A DNA stretch of 64,000 bases. It comes from Pictodentalium vernedei. Lineage: Eukaryota; Mollusca; Scaphopoda; Dentaliida; Dentaliidae. Under the pieces are notes generated by a model. That model made no database searches, was not told the origin of the DNA, and saw nothing but the letters and a program-made list of their open reading frames with translations. Shown here piece after piece: positions 34,036 through 46,026 of the stretch (position 1 is its first letter; every line of letters begins with the position of its first letter). The position numbers and the translations under genes are program-made. The DNA is taken from NCBI GenBank assembly GCA_031216915.1, contig CM062294.1, positions 31,945,128-32,009,127 on the forward strand, written 5' to 3'.

Positions 34036-35109
34036 ATATTATATCGAACACCCATCAAGAAAAACATCTGTCCGATTTGTTAATCTATTACCAAGGTAGC
34101 AGCCCTACCAACCAGTGTTATATAGAAAAAAATACCATGTAATTTTTAAAAAACATTTTCTTGATATGAGCAGAAGACAGATTTTGAATCGGTCGGCAAG
34201 GGTAAACAAAACATTTCCCCCAAACGGAACTGTGTATTCTAGAATCGCGCAACTCGCGAATGAAAACTAAAATTTTGGAAATTTGACAACGCAGTTTGAT
34301 AATTTCCACACATTCGTCACACATATATATTACCGGATGGGACAGTACGGGATACAAACTCCGAAGATTCAATTGAATTCCATTATTTATTCGTTTACTG
34401 CCCAAAACATACAATTAAATAGCGAAATAATATGTTTCCGAGGTCTTCTATTCAATGGCAGAAAATTACTCGTTTCTCTTGCTAAATTCCAATACCAGGG
34501 AAGTAATTGGAATTTTGAGAAAATAATAAATTTAGAAATACACATTGACAAATACATTTCACTAAGATCCTCTTCCATACCACCACCCGACGTTTAACCA
34601 AGAAAAGAGAAATCGTTAACGGCAAGATTAAGGACGACGAGTGTTTCAACAGGGCCGTTACGTCACATCCATTTGTTGAAAATACATGTTCATAAAGATT
34701 GGCACATTATAAAGAGAATTCTAATAGTTCGAAGGGAACGACATTCATTTTCCCATGCCGTTGAGAGATATCATTCGATTCGAAAAGCAAAGTTCATCAA
34801 CCTCCATTAATGTGCACGACTACAACTAATAAGGCAACGATGACGACGTTTATCGTTTCGCGCGCGAGAGAAGACGCGTTAACCTTGCTTCAGGAAGATG
34901 GAAACCAGCACTATTGCTGGATCAAGAACATGACCCGCTTGAATGTTGTGAGTACACATTGACACAAAATGCCTCTTTGTAGAAGATATTTGAACTAATT
35001 CAAAACGGAACAAGCGATATCGGTGCTGGAGGAATAGTGCACGCAACACAAGCGGTCAAAACAGTGATGTTCAAACCGGCCACTTTCATAGAATTCGCAA
35101 ATTACCAGG

Positions 35110-35140
35110 AACGGCTGTAGGGGGGGGGGGGGGGGGGCTC
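35110..35140 (+). repeat. G homopolymer run
   Basis: About 19 consecutive G at 35120-35138. Confidence 0.9.
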
Positions 35141-35149
35141 ATTCGTCTA

Positions 35150-35754
35150 TGCTATTTCGATTTCTTCACAGGGGCAGGAAAAAGAATTCAGGACCGTTTG
35201 CGCCTGGCCATTTTCGGGGTCCACCAAAACTTTTATGCAAAAAAATGTTTTTACTCTCAATTTTTGGACACTTATCCCCTTAAAATGCTAAAACTTATCA
35301 TAAAGGGGATTAGTTTTACATTTCAGCTCAGATTTCCAAACTATCACATTTCCCACCTATTGATTACAAAAAATGGATGATTTTTCAACAATACACCTGC
35401 CCAAATACTGGCAAAATAATTGAAATATCACATCCAAGCTCTAGAAAAAGACTATGTTGAGCTCTTTTCTAATTAGTATTGATAACACTACTTGTCTTAA
35501 TTGTCTTCGAAACAATCCCCAAAACAATGTACTTAAGTGCATGCTTGATTCTGCCGGTTTATTTTGTGAGTTCATTTTATAATAGCTAGAAAGACTTTTG
35601 AAATTTTATTAGTTGTTTCATTGTTTTTACTTTTAAGACATATCTCCACTAGAAAGGCATTAACATTTTCAGAAAAAAAGAAGTTGTTGGGCAAAACAAA
35701 GCTTGAAGATTAATCCTCGCGTGAATTCTTGTCACTCTTAGTTTACATACTTCT
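35150..35754. other. AT-rich DNA inside the Polinton fossil, unassigned
   Basis: No recognised protein segment or repeat. It separates two polymerase segments and may be inserted or decayed sequence. Confidence 0.35.
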
Positions 35755-36300
35755 TTTTATTATTACACATCCATTAAACTTTAAACCCTTGCATTTAACG
35801 GAATCGTAGCTACAGTTAAAACTAGAAGTCCTGTCATGAAATGCGCACAAATAGCACGTTGATATGCGCGTTAATGTACGCGTTATGGCCCATATAAAGC
35901 TATCAAATTCTGTACATATTGCCTGTGCACAAGCAATGTTTCAGCCAATGGACCTCCGGGTGACCCGGAGGTCCATTGGCAGAAACATTGCATGTGTTTG
36001 CTATGAGTAACCAGGAGAACCTGCCGTGCTTTGGATGCCATTCGATGTAGCAATTGCGCGCAATTCCAACGCGCAATTAAGCCTAGACGTGACAGGACTT
36101 CTAGTTTTAACTGTATGATATAAATGTTTCTGTATTCAGCTGGTGATGATCAAGCCAGACCTTTTCCCTAGCATCGCTTATACTAGTTCCTTTCCCGTCG
36201 AATCATTATTTACGCTTCGAAGAATTCCCAAATTTCGTTATACAATTATCGATCGTCTGTCACGTAGTGTGAAAATGAAAACATCCAAATCACTCCGATG
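35755..36300. repeat. Unclassified dispersed repeat containing a MITE; inverted copy at 57.1-57.33 kb
   Basis: 35755-35810 and 36114-36300 match, in inverse, a continuous stretch at about 57100-57330 (for example cccaaatttcgttatacaat, tgatataaatg). The MITE between them is absent at 57 kb, where the site reads a single TA. Confidence 0.75.
35813..36113. mobile_element. TA-flanked MITE, tips CAGTTAAAACTAGAAG (copy 2)
   Basis: TA at 35811-35812 and 36114-36115. Same tips and core palindrome as the 23.2-kb copy. The uninterrupted paralogue at 57.27 kb confirms the insertion boundaries. Confidence 0.93.
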
Positions 36301-36795
36301 ACGTCCATGAAACACAGGGACGACGAGCAATGATCTGGCACAATTTTCGTAGACCGAAAGAAAAGCGCTGCTAAAGATATGTAACAAACATCCAAACTTC
36401 CAAAGCTCATGCCGATTGGAAAGATGGATTAAACACCTTCTAGTGAACAGAATGCCACTTTTGCAAGCTTCCACTGGATGACAATAAGGTAAGAGATCAC
36501 TGTCATCTAATAGGAAGATTACGAGAGGAGCCGTGCAAAATCAATGTAATCTGAACTACTGAGATGTGACATTCATTCTCGTCATAGTCCGCAACCTGTT
36601 CGGCTACGACAGCGACAGCGACAGCGACCCCTTTCCAGGGACCGATCAGGACTATTTAAAATACGCTCTAGCCTCGGAGCCTATTTTTTCAATTCATGCG
36701 CCAGATTTCAATTCACGGAGTCACACTGTTGTTTGTAACACACACAGCAAGTTTGTAATAGCTCTCATCATTTTCATTTAGTACACTATAGCAAA

Positions 36796-36884
36796 CATTA
36801 ATCTTCACTGTGGTTTCTAATCAAGTCTTGGCTGCCTATTTAGGCAGCCAAGACTTGATCAGAAACCACGGTGAAGATTAATGC
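36796..36884. repeat. Hairpin (43-bp arms, 3-bp loop)
   Basis: Arms 36796-36838 and 36842-36884 with two mismatches; centre ggctgcctatttaggcagcc. Confidence 0.92.
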
Positions 36885-38225
36885 TTGGTAATTAAGACTT
36901 GAAGTATTAACTTAAGCACTCTACAGCAATGATAAATGATAATCATATATATAATACATGTAAGAGTGTCTCTCTCGATTATCCATCGAAAGAATATCAA
37001 AATATAATCTGAGAAGTTACGCGGCAACTGAGAAGCCTATTTCTGAGATTTAAGAGCCAGGTCCTGATGTTTCAGAACCAAATACGCACTGGCGCATGCC
37101 CAGGTCGGTCCCTGCCCCTTTCATTAAGAATCACGGCGAAGAGAAATATATTTCCTTCACGGAAAAAAAATCCAGCTGTCGACACATACAGGAGGAGTAG
37201 AGATGGAAAAGAAAAGAAGGGCAAGACAGATATCAGGTTATTCGACTGTTTAATGCTCATGGCATCCAGTCAGGAACGTTTGTAAAGAAGTTGAACCGAA
37301 GTGATGCTAAAATCAGGAATAAGCACTTTGAGAGGGATCGACTGGATCTCATGTTGAGAAAATGTGTTTATATCTTCCACTACGTCTATTCTTTGGAGAG
37401 ATTGGATGACGACGACTACGAACTACACTGCACGATAAATAATAAACATGATTTGTATTCCAAGCTGAACGACGCTCACATATCGCAAAAATATGCAGAA
37501 ATGCGTGAATGTTTAGCACGACCTCTATCTGAAAACTGACGTACTGCTTTTGTCCGACGTCGTCGACTATTTCAGAGACATCTGTTTGGAACATAATAAA
37601 TTAGATCCCGCATTGTATTTCACATCTCCTGGACTTGCTTGGGATACCGCGCGGAAATTTACCGGGGTCCAGATGAAACTGTTGAGCGATCCCGACATGT
37701 TCCTGATGATCTAAAATATAGGAATAATCTGTACTAGTGGGCAAAGAGAGGATTTCTGCCGACTGACGAGTTCAAATGGACGAAAACAGACGAACTTGAA
37801 AATTTGTATACAAAATGTTAGATGTAGATTTAAAATATCCGAAACGGTGGCAGGACGCACACGACGAATACCCCCAGCTCCAGCTGGAAATCGGCAAAGT
37901 AGAAAAGTCATTCCCGATCTCAGCCAGAAGAATATTGGTAAATGACGCATGGTAAAAACTTCAAAGAATATCTTGACACAAGCAAAACACTGGTGAAACA
38001 CACCGTGGTATACTCTTCGTGAAGAGCACGTGACTGAAAAAAGTACAACGATCACAGCACGAGTTTGATAATTAATAACGAGAAGGCATTCGAGAGATAT
38101 TGCTTCAAGCTAATGAACAAGAGCGTCTTTAGCAAGGCCACACAAAATATTGGAAAAAGATTCGACATTAGAATGATCATTCGAAATCTTTGACGAAACA
38201 CATCTTGAAACCCGGTGTGACAGGA

Positions 38226-38405
38226 ATGGAAGTCCGTAGGAAAATTAGTCCCTCTGGACTATTATTCCGCGGAATTATAGTCCTAGGTCTAACATTTCTA
38301 GGAATAGTAGTCCGCCGGACTACTATTCCTAGAAATGTTAGACCTAGGACTATAATTCCGCGGAATAATAGTCCAGAGTGACTAACGTTCCTACGGACTT
38401 CCATT
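38226..38405. repeat. Long hairpin (about 88-bp arms, almost no loop)
   Basis: Nearly perfect palindrome centred near 38315 (tagtccgccggacta). Outer ends tggaagtccgtagg / cctacggacttcca. It makes mirrored ORFs on the two strands that are not genes. The inner parts contain further short palindromes (attccgcggaat, cctagg). Confidence 0.92.
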
Positions 38406-38917
38406 TCTTTTACACAGGGGCTTATTCGAAGTGTCCGTTTACAAGAAAAAAAACATTGACGTTAGGCAAATCCATATACTTGCAGATATCAGTATAACTT
38501 TGATGTATCGCTTCCACCACACTAGCCGATACAGATAGTCTTTGTTACGAAATCGAGAGAGGCGATTTTTACAGGAACATTTATCACGATGTTCGCTCGT
38601 GATTTGACGTGAGTAACGATTCTGAACGTACAAGTCTGGAATCGATACGGGAGTGAACAACACGTGTCAGGCATGTTCAAGGACGAAATGAGCCATGCCT
38701 GGATCATCGAATTCGTGATCTTGGGGTCTCAACTAGGCATGTCAAAGTACAGGCGATACCAACATAGCCGGTACTGGGACGGAACAGGGCCTGTCCCACC
38801 GAAACCGGTACCGGGATAAATCAACAATTGGATGACATATTGCAATCAGATGTGAGAAATTCGCATTTAACCCGTCCAGTTCCGACGATCGCACGACAAA
38901 CATGGCACCGTGCCAAT
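38406..38917. other. Unassigned DNA, possibly decayed Polinton
   Basis: No supported protein segment. From about 38757 the sequence has repeated accggtac motifs that recur on the other side of the SINE at 39.6 kb. Confidence 0.35.
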
Positions 38918-39000
38918 TATTATTCTTCGGCGACATCAAAGTAATCACAAAGCACGATAATCGTGCTTTATGATTACTTTGATGTCACCACAGAATAATT
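38918..39000. repeat. Hairpin (about 32-bp arms, 3-bp loop)
   Basis: Arms about 38927-38958 and 38962-38993; centre gcacgataatcgtgc. Confidence 0.88.
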
Positions 39001-39256
39001 TCTTTGAAGTAGCCGATGGCGGCGCGTTTATTGTCTTTAATGCGACTTTTAAAAAGCCGGAATAGTCGGCCTTATCGTGGTCGTGGTGCAGACAGCACAT
39101 GCACATGTATATTAATTCAAAAATAAGGTAAAAGTACGTAATGCAACTGTGCCATACACGATTATTAGCCTGTTTAATTACCCTCGTCCAATTAGGAATT
39201 GCTCGATAAAATAATTTTGTCCCAGTACCGGTGGGACAAAAGCTTCAGTACCGGTA

Positions 39257-39626
39257 TATTATATTATTTATTGGTGTTTAAGGTCACATACTTATGCACA
39301 ATGGCTAATCGTGACCGTGACAGTTTTACGGTGGAGGAAGCCGGAGTACCCGGAGAGAACCACCGAGCAACGACGAGCAGCTGTCAGCTCTCCAACATCG
39401 TAACTCTGAACTCTGCACCGCAGCACAGGCAGGGTTAGATTGGTTGAAGACATGCGCACCATCGACGTGCAGTACGCCCCAGTATACAGCGTCATCGAGC
39501 CCCCGTGTAGGCAATCGGGGTGAAGTGTCTTGCCCAAGGACACAACGCGGTTGCCGCAGGTGGGATTCGAACCGAGGACCTCTCGGCTTGCAGCCTGCAC
39601 CTCTACCAACTGAGCCACCGCGTCCA
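39257..39626 (-). mobile_element. Full-length tRNA-derived SINE with 14-bp target duplications
   Basis: Minus-strand copy of the 7461 SINE (tail ttatttattggtgtttaagg at the left, B-box complement gggattcgaacc at the right). Flanked by cttcagtaccggta at 39243-39256 and 39627-39640. Confidence 0.93.
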
Positions 39627-39690
39627 CTTCAGTACCGGTACCGGTTGGAGCATGAGGGAACCAGCGGTACCGGTTCAGATACCGGTTCTA

Positions 39691-40777
39691 AACTCTATTC
39701 GTACAGGATATACTGCAACAGCAGCGACGACAAAGTGGTAAAATATAAAGGTGTGATAAGGCGACGACTAGGAGTAAGACTACTTTTATAGTGTCTGTAC
39801 GAGGCAAAATCGTCGGCCAAGAGTATGTACGTTTCAACGTGATTTGAAGACCTCTCCACACCATTTACTTTTCAAATGAATAAAATCGCAATGTCGAGAG
39901 AAGATGGTAACGAATCCTACTGCCTGGTAACACGAGACGTCAGCTTAGCACACAAGCATAGTTGCTTTTTAAAATATGTTTTTCAAATTTGTGTAAAAAA
40001 TAAACAGAAAATGCATGCGAGCGTATCAATCACATCAGTGATCTTGCCCAATGGGCAACTTTCCAATTTTTTTATGAGATGGCTGAAAAATTTAACTTAA
40101 AATATTTCAAAGGTGTCTTCTTCCGAGGAATACGACGGGGAAATCGGGACTGGCAAAAAAAACCTGCATTCTGATAATTCATCAGGTAAATGACTCAATA
40201 GGAATTCGTTCACCCGACAAAGGTATGCTTTATTCAAAATTGTCCGTTTACTACGTTACCGAACGCATGCAACTTTGGGATCAAGTATACTTCAGACCTG
40301 TATTTATGCTTACGGATTTGATTAAAGTTCGGAATGGCATTTTGGGCGTTTACAAGACGTCGTTAATGACTTTTATTTTAAAGGAAATAGAACAAAAAAG
40401 AGAAAAAATGCTTGTCGATAAATTTTAAAAAAGTACACAAATATGGTGAGCAATTGCAGAGACGAAACGGGAATGATCTCCATGTCCTGTATGAACGATA
40501 ATTTTTTCAGGAGATACGAAATGAGCCGCGAGTCGCTAACATAAATTCTAACAACATCTACCATCTTCCGGAACACACCGAACTGAAGAAGGTAATCACT
40601 ATAACCAAACGTCATCTCTTCGAAGAAGAAATCTAAGGCCGACCTTAACATAAATCCAGAATATCCTTAAGCGTGCTTTCTTTTTTTCCAAAACGTTTTT
40701 CCAAAACAAAGTTTCACTCCAATGGACACCAGACAGAACAAATAAAAAAAAGGATTTGTACACTGACATTATAAATT
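39691..40777. other. Unassigned DNA, possibly further decayed Polinton
   Basis: Several short plus-strand ORFs (for example 40225-40428) show no firm match. Position after the polymerase segments makes an old Polinton remnant plausible but not shown. Confidence 0.3.
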
Positions 40778-40919
40778 ATTGTGATGAGTTGACGGCAACA
40801 TAGTCTAAGGTTTGCGGCTCGGAGCATATGTTCAACCTCGACGCGAAGCGAAGCGTCGAGGTTAAACATATGCCCCGAGCCGCAAACCTCAGACCATGTT
40901 ACCGTCAACTCATCACAAT
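40778..40919. repeat. Hairpin (67-bp arms, 8-bp loop)
   Basis: Arms 40778-40844 and 40853-40919; core ggtttgcggctcgg / ccgagccgcaaacc. About five mismatches. Confidence 0.9.
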
Positions 40920-40973
40920 AACGTATATGTTCCAATAAGACACTGCCTATAGCCCAAAACCTACATCGTGAAA

Positions 40974-41069
40974 CACGAGAGGCTTATTTACTAAACTTGT
41001 GATCGTTAAAAGTTTCCTTATTCAAGCCAGCTGTTAACGATCACAGGTTTAGTAAATAAACCCATCGTG
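40974..41069. repeat. Hairpin (36-bp arms, 24-bp spacer)
   Basis: Arms 40974-41009 and 41034-41069; core actaaacttgtgatcgttaa and complement with a few mismatches. Confidence 0.85.
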
Positions 41070-42167
41070 TACCCACGACGGCACTGGATAAGGCATCAGT
41101 TAATCAGGTAAACTCATTCCATCTCAGTTCAAATCATAAATAGGTTTGGTAATTTAAACAACACTTCATTCGGAACGACGTCTGCTAGACGAGTGAAAAA
41201 TCAAGAAAAATGAAGTGGCTTGCTGGTCACTCCATTGGTGAAGCCGTAATGCTATTACGAAACGGGCGACGTCATTTCAAATATTTCGCGTTGTGACGTC
41301 AGACGGTAACATTTGCCACTTGAGCCGTAAACATAGAATATACTAAGCGATCTCTCGTCCAAACAGAGGGGGTGATTTTAGTCTTATTGAAATATATCAT
41401 CATAAACATGTACAACAACACTAGATTACAAACGTTCTGTCATAACTCAGCAGAGAAGATCAGGTGAAGCACAAGTGGTGTCAGTAGACTGTTACAAGAT
41501 GCCCATCCGTATCCAGAAATCACATCAGAGTTCTTCTACGACAAGCAAGCTGATATTTGAAGCGCCATATTGTCGCCTCTATTGTTCTGTACTCCCGGGT
41601 ACGAAGTCTTGATGCTTAGTCTATGGCGCTTGAGGGTAAAATGCTGGTCTGGTTGGTTCTATGTCTGTAGAGTGATGCTTTGATATTTGCAAATGATGAC
41701 ATGGTAGCAACTGATTGGTTGACAATATTTTGTTTCTAAACAAACAAAACGGAAAAAAACACAGAAACAAACCAGAGATTACGCAATATTAATAAATGTG
41801 TTGAATTGGGCAATGGATTCAGCAGTAAGCTGATGCTTATGTAAGCTGTCACCAGCAGCTGTTATTTGACCTCAGAGGCTACGGGATTCTTGGGTGCCTT
41901 GGTATTCTCAAAACATATCTGGACGCTCTCAAATTTTGAAATCAAGTTGACATTTTTTTATAACTTTTTTCAAATCTACTGCTATGTGATTACCGAGTGA
42001 TGGAAAACAAGATAAGACCTACGTAATTAATAAAACACACACAGGGCCGTATCATTAACATTCAAACCATATTAACCCTTTGAATATCCCGTCGTCCAAA
42101 TGTTTTTCAAAAGCGACGTAAAACGTCGGGAAGTGCAAATAACAAGGTATTTTTCACATTAGTAATT
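41070..42167. other. Unassigned DNA
   Basis: No ORF of note and no repeat shared with the rest of the window. Confidence 0.4.
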
Positions 42168-42366
42168 ATCTGATTGAGGGCTAGATTATTTTTGGTGGTC
42201 TGAATTTGTTATTCAAAAACTTGTTTTATTACAAATTATTGGAGAGTGCCCACATATTATTTGTGTTTGACTGAATATGAAATCTAAGCAAGGGAAGTGT
42301 TGGCTTTTGCTCTGGTATCCTCATTTTTTGAAAGCCCTGACAGTGGCTTCTTGCACTCAGCCAGTT
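42168..42366. mobile_element. TTAA-type MITE family with CTGGTTGAG tips, decayed copy
   Basis: Starts ctgattgagggctagattat and ends gcttcttgcactcagccagtta. The centre keeps only one arm (aattattggagagtgcc). It matches the copies at 45.8, 48.0 and 49.2 kb. Confidence 0.75.
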
Positions 42367-42711
42367 ATAAAGTCTTCACAGCAGGATTGTATTAGTATTT
42401 TCAGCTGCGATAACATTTGGCTCAACGGTTATCGCTGATGATTATTCGGGAGATATAGGAATTGAGGTTAAAACTTTAAAAAATCGAAAAATAATAACAA
42501 AATAAATGACCGCAAAGTGTCAACGCCCTGTTTGATTTCGTGAGTCAAAAGACGTACAAAAGTATCAAAGGATTAACATGGAACTCACGCAGCACACCAA
42601 CTTGATAGATCACACCCACTTTATAAAAGCCTAATGTATCGAGGTCAAGTACCCATGTTTGGACGTCAATTAAATTAGACTGTCAATGATAGGGGCTGTC
42701 TAAATGTGGTA
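42367..42711. other. Unassigned DNA between two MITEs
   Basis: Nothing recognised. Confidence 0.4.
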
Positions 42712-42713
42712 TA

Positions 42714-43401
42714 CAGTTTAAACCGGAAGTCCTTTATTGCGCACTATTTTGAAGTAATAGAGAGCTGATTAAGTACACCTAAGTCACTGTCAAAATGCAC
42801 GATAAGCGTAACACAATTCCTGTAGAAAAACAGCGCGCCGAGCTCTGTACAATCCTATATTATTAAATAGAGATCATTAACATCATTCCTAAACTCTACT
42901 GCGATACATGCACATGTAATGACGTGTGAATAGATATTAAAATTTGACTGCATATACAGAATGAAGAGAGTGGATTGCTACTTAATCGCAAAGCCATATA
43001 TTCTCCACTAGAAAAATATTTATTATTGTTCATAACAGTACAAGAAACTCCTGCAAACCTTCATAACGCCAACCCGGTAGACCATGTGATGACAGTTCGC
43101 AAATGCTTTTGTGGTTTGTCCTCAGAAGTTGTAAATAATTTCTAAGCGAAAAATTTACTCCACGGCAGTCTAGTGATAATCTACTCTCCACATACTGTAG
43201 TCGCAATATTTTCTTTCTGTTTGATCGGTCCAGTTCGTGATTTCACTACCGACCTAGCTAATAATGTTTTATATTTTTGCATTGCATAACAAGCAAACGC
43301 TTTTGTGTATTTCAGATTACTCCATTCTTCTCCAGTAAGGAGTGCATTAAACTAACGAGCATTTTCTGCGCTAATTGTGACAGGACGTCTGGTTTCAACT
43401 G
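42714..43401. mobile_element. TA-flanked element with CAGTTTAAACCGG tips, containing a nested MITE
   Basis: TA at 42712-42713 and 43402-43403. Ends cagtttaaaccggaagtcc and acaggacgtctggtttcaactg. A second TA-flanked element lies inside (42957-43197). It is separated by only a few bases from copy 3 of the shorter family. Confidence 0.75.
42957..43197. mobile_element. Nested TA-flanked MITE related to the 10.3-kb element
   Basis: TA at 42955-42956 and 43198-43199. Left end cagaatgaagagagtggatt, right end atctactctccacatactg, resembling the tips at 10291-10505 (cagtacgtggagagtggatt). Confidence 0.65.
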
Positions 43402-43409
43402 TATGTATA

Positions 43410-43722
43410 CAGCTAAAACTAGAAGTCCTGTCACGAACTGTGCGCTTATCTAGGCTTAATTGCGCGTAGAAATTGCGCGCAATTGCCATATCGAATGGCA
43501 CCCCAAACATGCTGGTTCGCCTGGTTACTCATAGCAAACGCAGGCAATGTTTCTGCCAGTGGACCTCCGGGTTACCCGGAGGTCCATTGGCTGAAACATT
43601 GCTTGTGCACAGGCCATATATACAGAATTTGATAGCCTTACTATGATCATAACGCGTAGATTAACGCGCATATCGACGTGCTATTTGTGCGCATTTCATG
43701 ACAGGACTTCTAGTTTTAACTG
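43410..43722. mobile_element. TA-flanked MITE, tips CAGCTAAAACTAGAAG (copy 3)
   Basis: TA at 43408-43409 and 43723-43724. Core palindrome ggacctccgggttacccgga near 43560-43580. Same family as 23.2 and 35.8 kb. Confidence 0.92.
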
Positions 43723-43724
43723 TA

Positions 43725-44546
43725 GTGAGGTCTAAGTTTTGGTGTAGGCGTAATTAGGTGAACCATGCTAGCTTGTGGAAGGTGTCGGCGAAGAAGTTTC
43801 AGGGGGTATGACTAACAAAGGTTGCGTCAACTCTGTTATATCGAAATCGCAAACCTATCTCAAAAGAACGACCACACAAACTCTACCTGAGCAAAGATAC
43901 GAGAGATTCGATGGACGGCTGTATCAACATTATTAACGATTCCCTCGTCGGTCTGCTGACGGAACAAACATTCAAATCCAGTGTAGTTAATAGAGAATAC
44001 AAAACGTAGGTGCTCACAATGTGTCAATAATCTATAATTCCTTCAGCGGTAAACTCGACATGGGGGAAATCGAATCATAAATTTATCAACACCCATTTTC
44101 ATAACCGATGCATGAACGTTGATTCCAGTCGTACCAGGAATCAGTAACCCGAAACCATATCTCGGGGACGACTCACTACATTCTAGGCCTGGAAAAGTAG
44201 TAAGTTAGATGCTCTAAAACCCAAATCAGAAATGGAGACGACGACCCTCGACACTCGTCTGTTGGTTATCCCATGGTTGTAGCGATGTGAGAATAGCAGG
44301 AATGAGTTTCAGTTTCTGCGAAATCATCGTTGTAATCGATTTAATTAAAAAAAACTCCATAGCGTCTCAAAACCGGAAAGGAAACAATTTTCTATCAAGA
44401 GAGTGTTAATCGCACACTTCGAAATCCAACAATGAGCAAGAATGAATTTCAAAACGCTCAGCATCAATTCCATGGCCGTTAGTTCGATCGTAACTCTTTT
44501 GACAGAACTGGATCAGTTGACTAACGCTTGAAATCGTAAACTGCGT
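43725..44546. other. Unassigned DNA
   Basis: No ORF above 60 codons and no repeat recognised. Sequence style resembles the 39.7-40.7 kb stretch but I cannot tie it to the Polinton fossil. Confidence 0.35.
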
Positions 44547-44550
44547 TTAA

Positions 44551-44790
44551 CCCTTTACCCAACGCAGACGATTTCAAAATTTATTATTTTAAATACCATT
44601 TTTTAATTTTTTCAAAAAATTCCAACAAAACCATATCATGTGACCCCTCTTTGGAACGAGCTCGACGAGCTCGTTCCAAAGAGGGGTCACATGATATGGT
44701 TTTGTTGAAATTTTTCGAAAAATAATATTTTTTCAGTTGCTGAATTTGCATATTGCGCGGACGGATGCAGGCGATTCGTTGGGTAAAGGG
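44551..44790. mobile_element. piggyBac-type palindromic MITE, copy d
   Basis: TTAA at 44547-44550 and 44791-44794. Centre ctctttggaacgagctcga with complement tcgttccaaagag: a change relative to copy a that is mirrored in both arms. Confidence 0.93.
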
Positions 44791-45075
44791 TTAACAAAAC
44801 TAAAAAAAATATACTTTAAAAAAAAGAAGATATATGGCCCAACAAAAGTAAATAATTGATTCTCAGGTATTTTATTTTTTAAAAACGAATGAGGGAGGGA
44901 AGTTTTTATTTTTATTTTTTATTTCTGATGGAATGGTCGCCGATGCTTAAAATCCAGTTGTGAGAGCTTAAAATTAAATACTGGAGCTTCTATGTTGATT
45001 TCACTGATGATTTGTTTTGTAACAGTGATTATACAACACAAAATCAATACAGAAGAACTACAATGGAGATAAAAA

Positions 45076-45247
45076 ATAATAAATAGACAATAGTTCACTG
45101 CTTGGAGTAATGTTCGATGTTTATTCTCGAGTGTGATGCGGAAGGTTATTTTCACGAGGCTCTAGCCGAGTGAAAATAACCCCCGCATCTCACGAGAGAA
45201 TAAACATCGTACGTTACTCCAAGCAGTGAACTATTGTGTTTATTATA
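45076..45247. repeat. Hairpin (about 80-bp arms, 12-bp centre)
   Basis: Arms about 45076-45155 and 45168-45247; core acttgcttggagtaa-like left arm (gcttggagtaatgttcgatg) and its complement on the right. About eight mismatches. Followed by a right-side region with tgacgtca at 45385-45392. Confidence 0.88.
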
Positions 45248-45782
45248 TTTCCCTGATAATATCTGCAACACAAATACCGCTCTTGCGTCATCCAAGAGCA
45301 GTTTCCTAAGGTCGCTCAATTTGTTTTGACGGTTAGAAAAATCGGCGCATGAACACAAAAACATGAATGAATGAACTGATAATATGACGTCATCAGAAAG
45401 GAATGCAATGACGCTCGTTTTCAAATGGACGTTCAAGTGACGTGAGATATGAACTTATGAAGGAAATCAACACATTTTAAAGAAATAATTCAATCAGTCA
45501 CCATGAATGAGTAGTCATGTTCAACTTTTTATAACTTTGTTTGGATGTGTACATAGTTATTGTTCGCTGTTAGTTTAAATATCAAGAAGAATATTTGTTG
45601 AAGTGGATTGGGCGTTATCGCTGGATTTCGAGGAGGAACAACTGCAATGGTAAAAGTAGTCCGTCATGACTGGGAGTAGGATATCGCCGTGGGAGTTGAA
45701 TAACACTTTCGAGGTCGTGGGAGTAGGATATGTTTTTTTATTTTCAAAGGAAAAAGCTGTAGAAATATAATAATAAGTTTTT
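45248..45782. other. Unassigned DNA
   Basis: Contains tgacgtca (45385-45392) and short ORFs without recognised motif. Confidence 0.4.
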
Positions 45783-45786
45783 TCAA

Positions 45787-46022
45787 CTGATTGAGTGGTA
45801 GAAGCCACAATCAGACCTTTCCAACAAAATTATGAGAGTATCAGTGCAAAGGTAACATTTTCCTTGCCCATGTTTCGTAGTCAGTCAAACGTAAATAATA
45901 GTTTGTTTACACAAATTTGTTCTATTACAAATTATTGGAGATTGCCTGTTGCAATAATCTGTAATAAAACAATTTTTGATAAACAAATTTAGACCACAAA
46001 AACTAATCAAATTCTCAACCAG
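45787..46022. mobile_element. TTAA-type MITE, CTGGTTGAG family, copy 2
   Basis: Flanks TCAA (45783-45786) and TTAA (46023-46026). Starts ctgattgagtggtagaagcc, ends aattctcaaccag. Centre ttacaaattattggagattg...caataatctgtaa. Confidence 0.85.
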
Positions 46023-46026
46023 TTAA

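Larger units (their letters stand above)
34280..38170 (+). mobile_element. Polinton/Maverick fossil: remains of the protein-primed DNA polymerase B
   Basis: Segments in several frames resemble Polinton-type DNA polymerase in the expected order: NLEIHIDKYISLRSSSIP near 34525-34580, HYCWIKNMTRLN near 34910, LYFTSPGLAWDT near 37610 and FKLMNKSVFSKATQN near 38105. The copy is heavily broken (roughly six or more interruptions) and carries later insertions, including a TA MITE (35813-36113) and a hairpin (36796-36884). It may continue to about 40.7 kb, but I cannot identify capsid, ATPase, protease or integrase parts. No terminal repeats were found. It looks old. Confidence 0.7.
38757..39690. repeat. 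Region with recurring ggtaccgg motifs, possible DNA element hosting a SINE
   Basis: gccggtactgggacgg, accggtaccggg (about 38770-38816), agtaccggtgggac (39221-39237) and ggtaccggttcagatacc (39668-39690) recur at both ends. This suggests one element with accggtac-rich ends, but I could not define its tips. Confidence 0.4.

Noticed and set aside
36566-36781. Short ORF with a DSDSDSD run inside the Polinton fossil
   Set aside because: The acidic run comes from a short cgacag repeat; I found no link to a Polinton protein.
38177-38404. Two mirrored ORFs of 63 and 75 codons on opposite strands with almost the same protein
   Set aside because: They are the direct consequence of the near-perfect palindrome at 38226-38405; there is no independent coding evidence.
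43725-44546. Capsid-like gene of the Polinton fossil
   Set aside because: No frame gives a recognisable segment, so the assignment would be a guess from position only.
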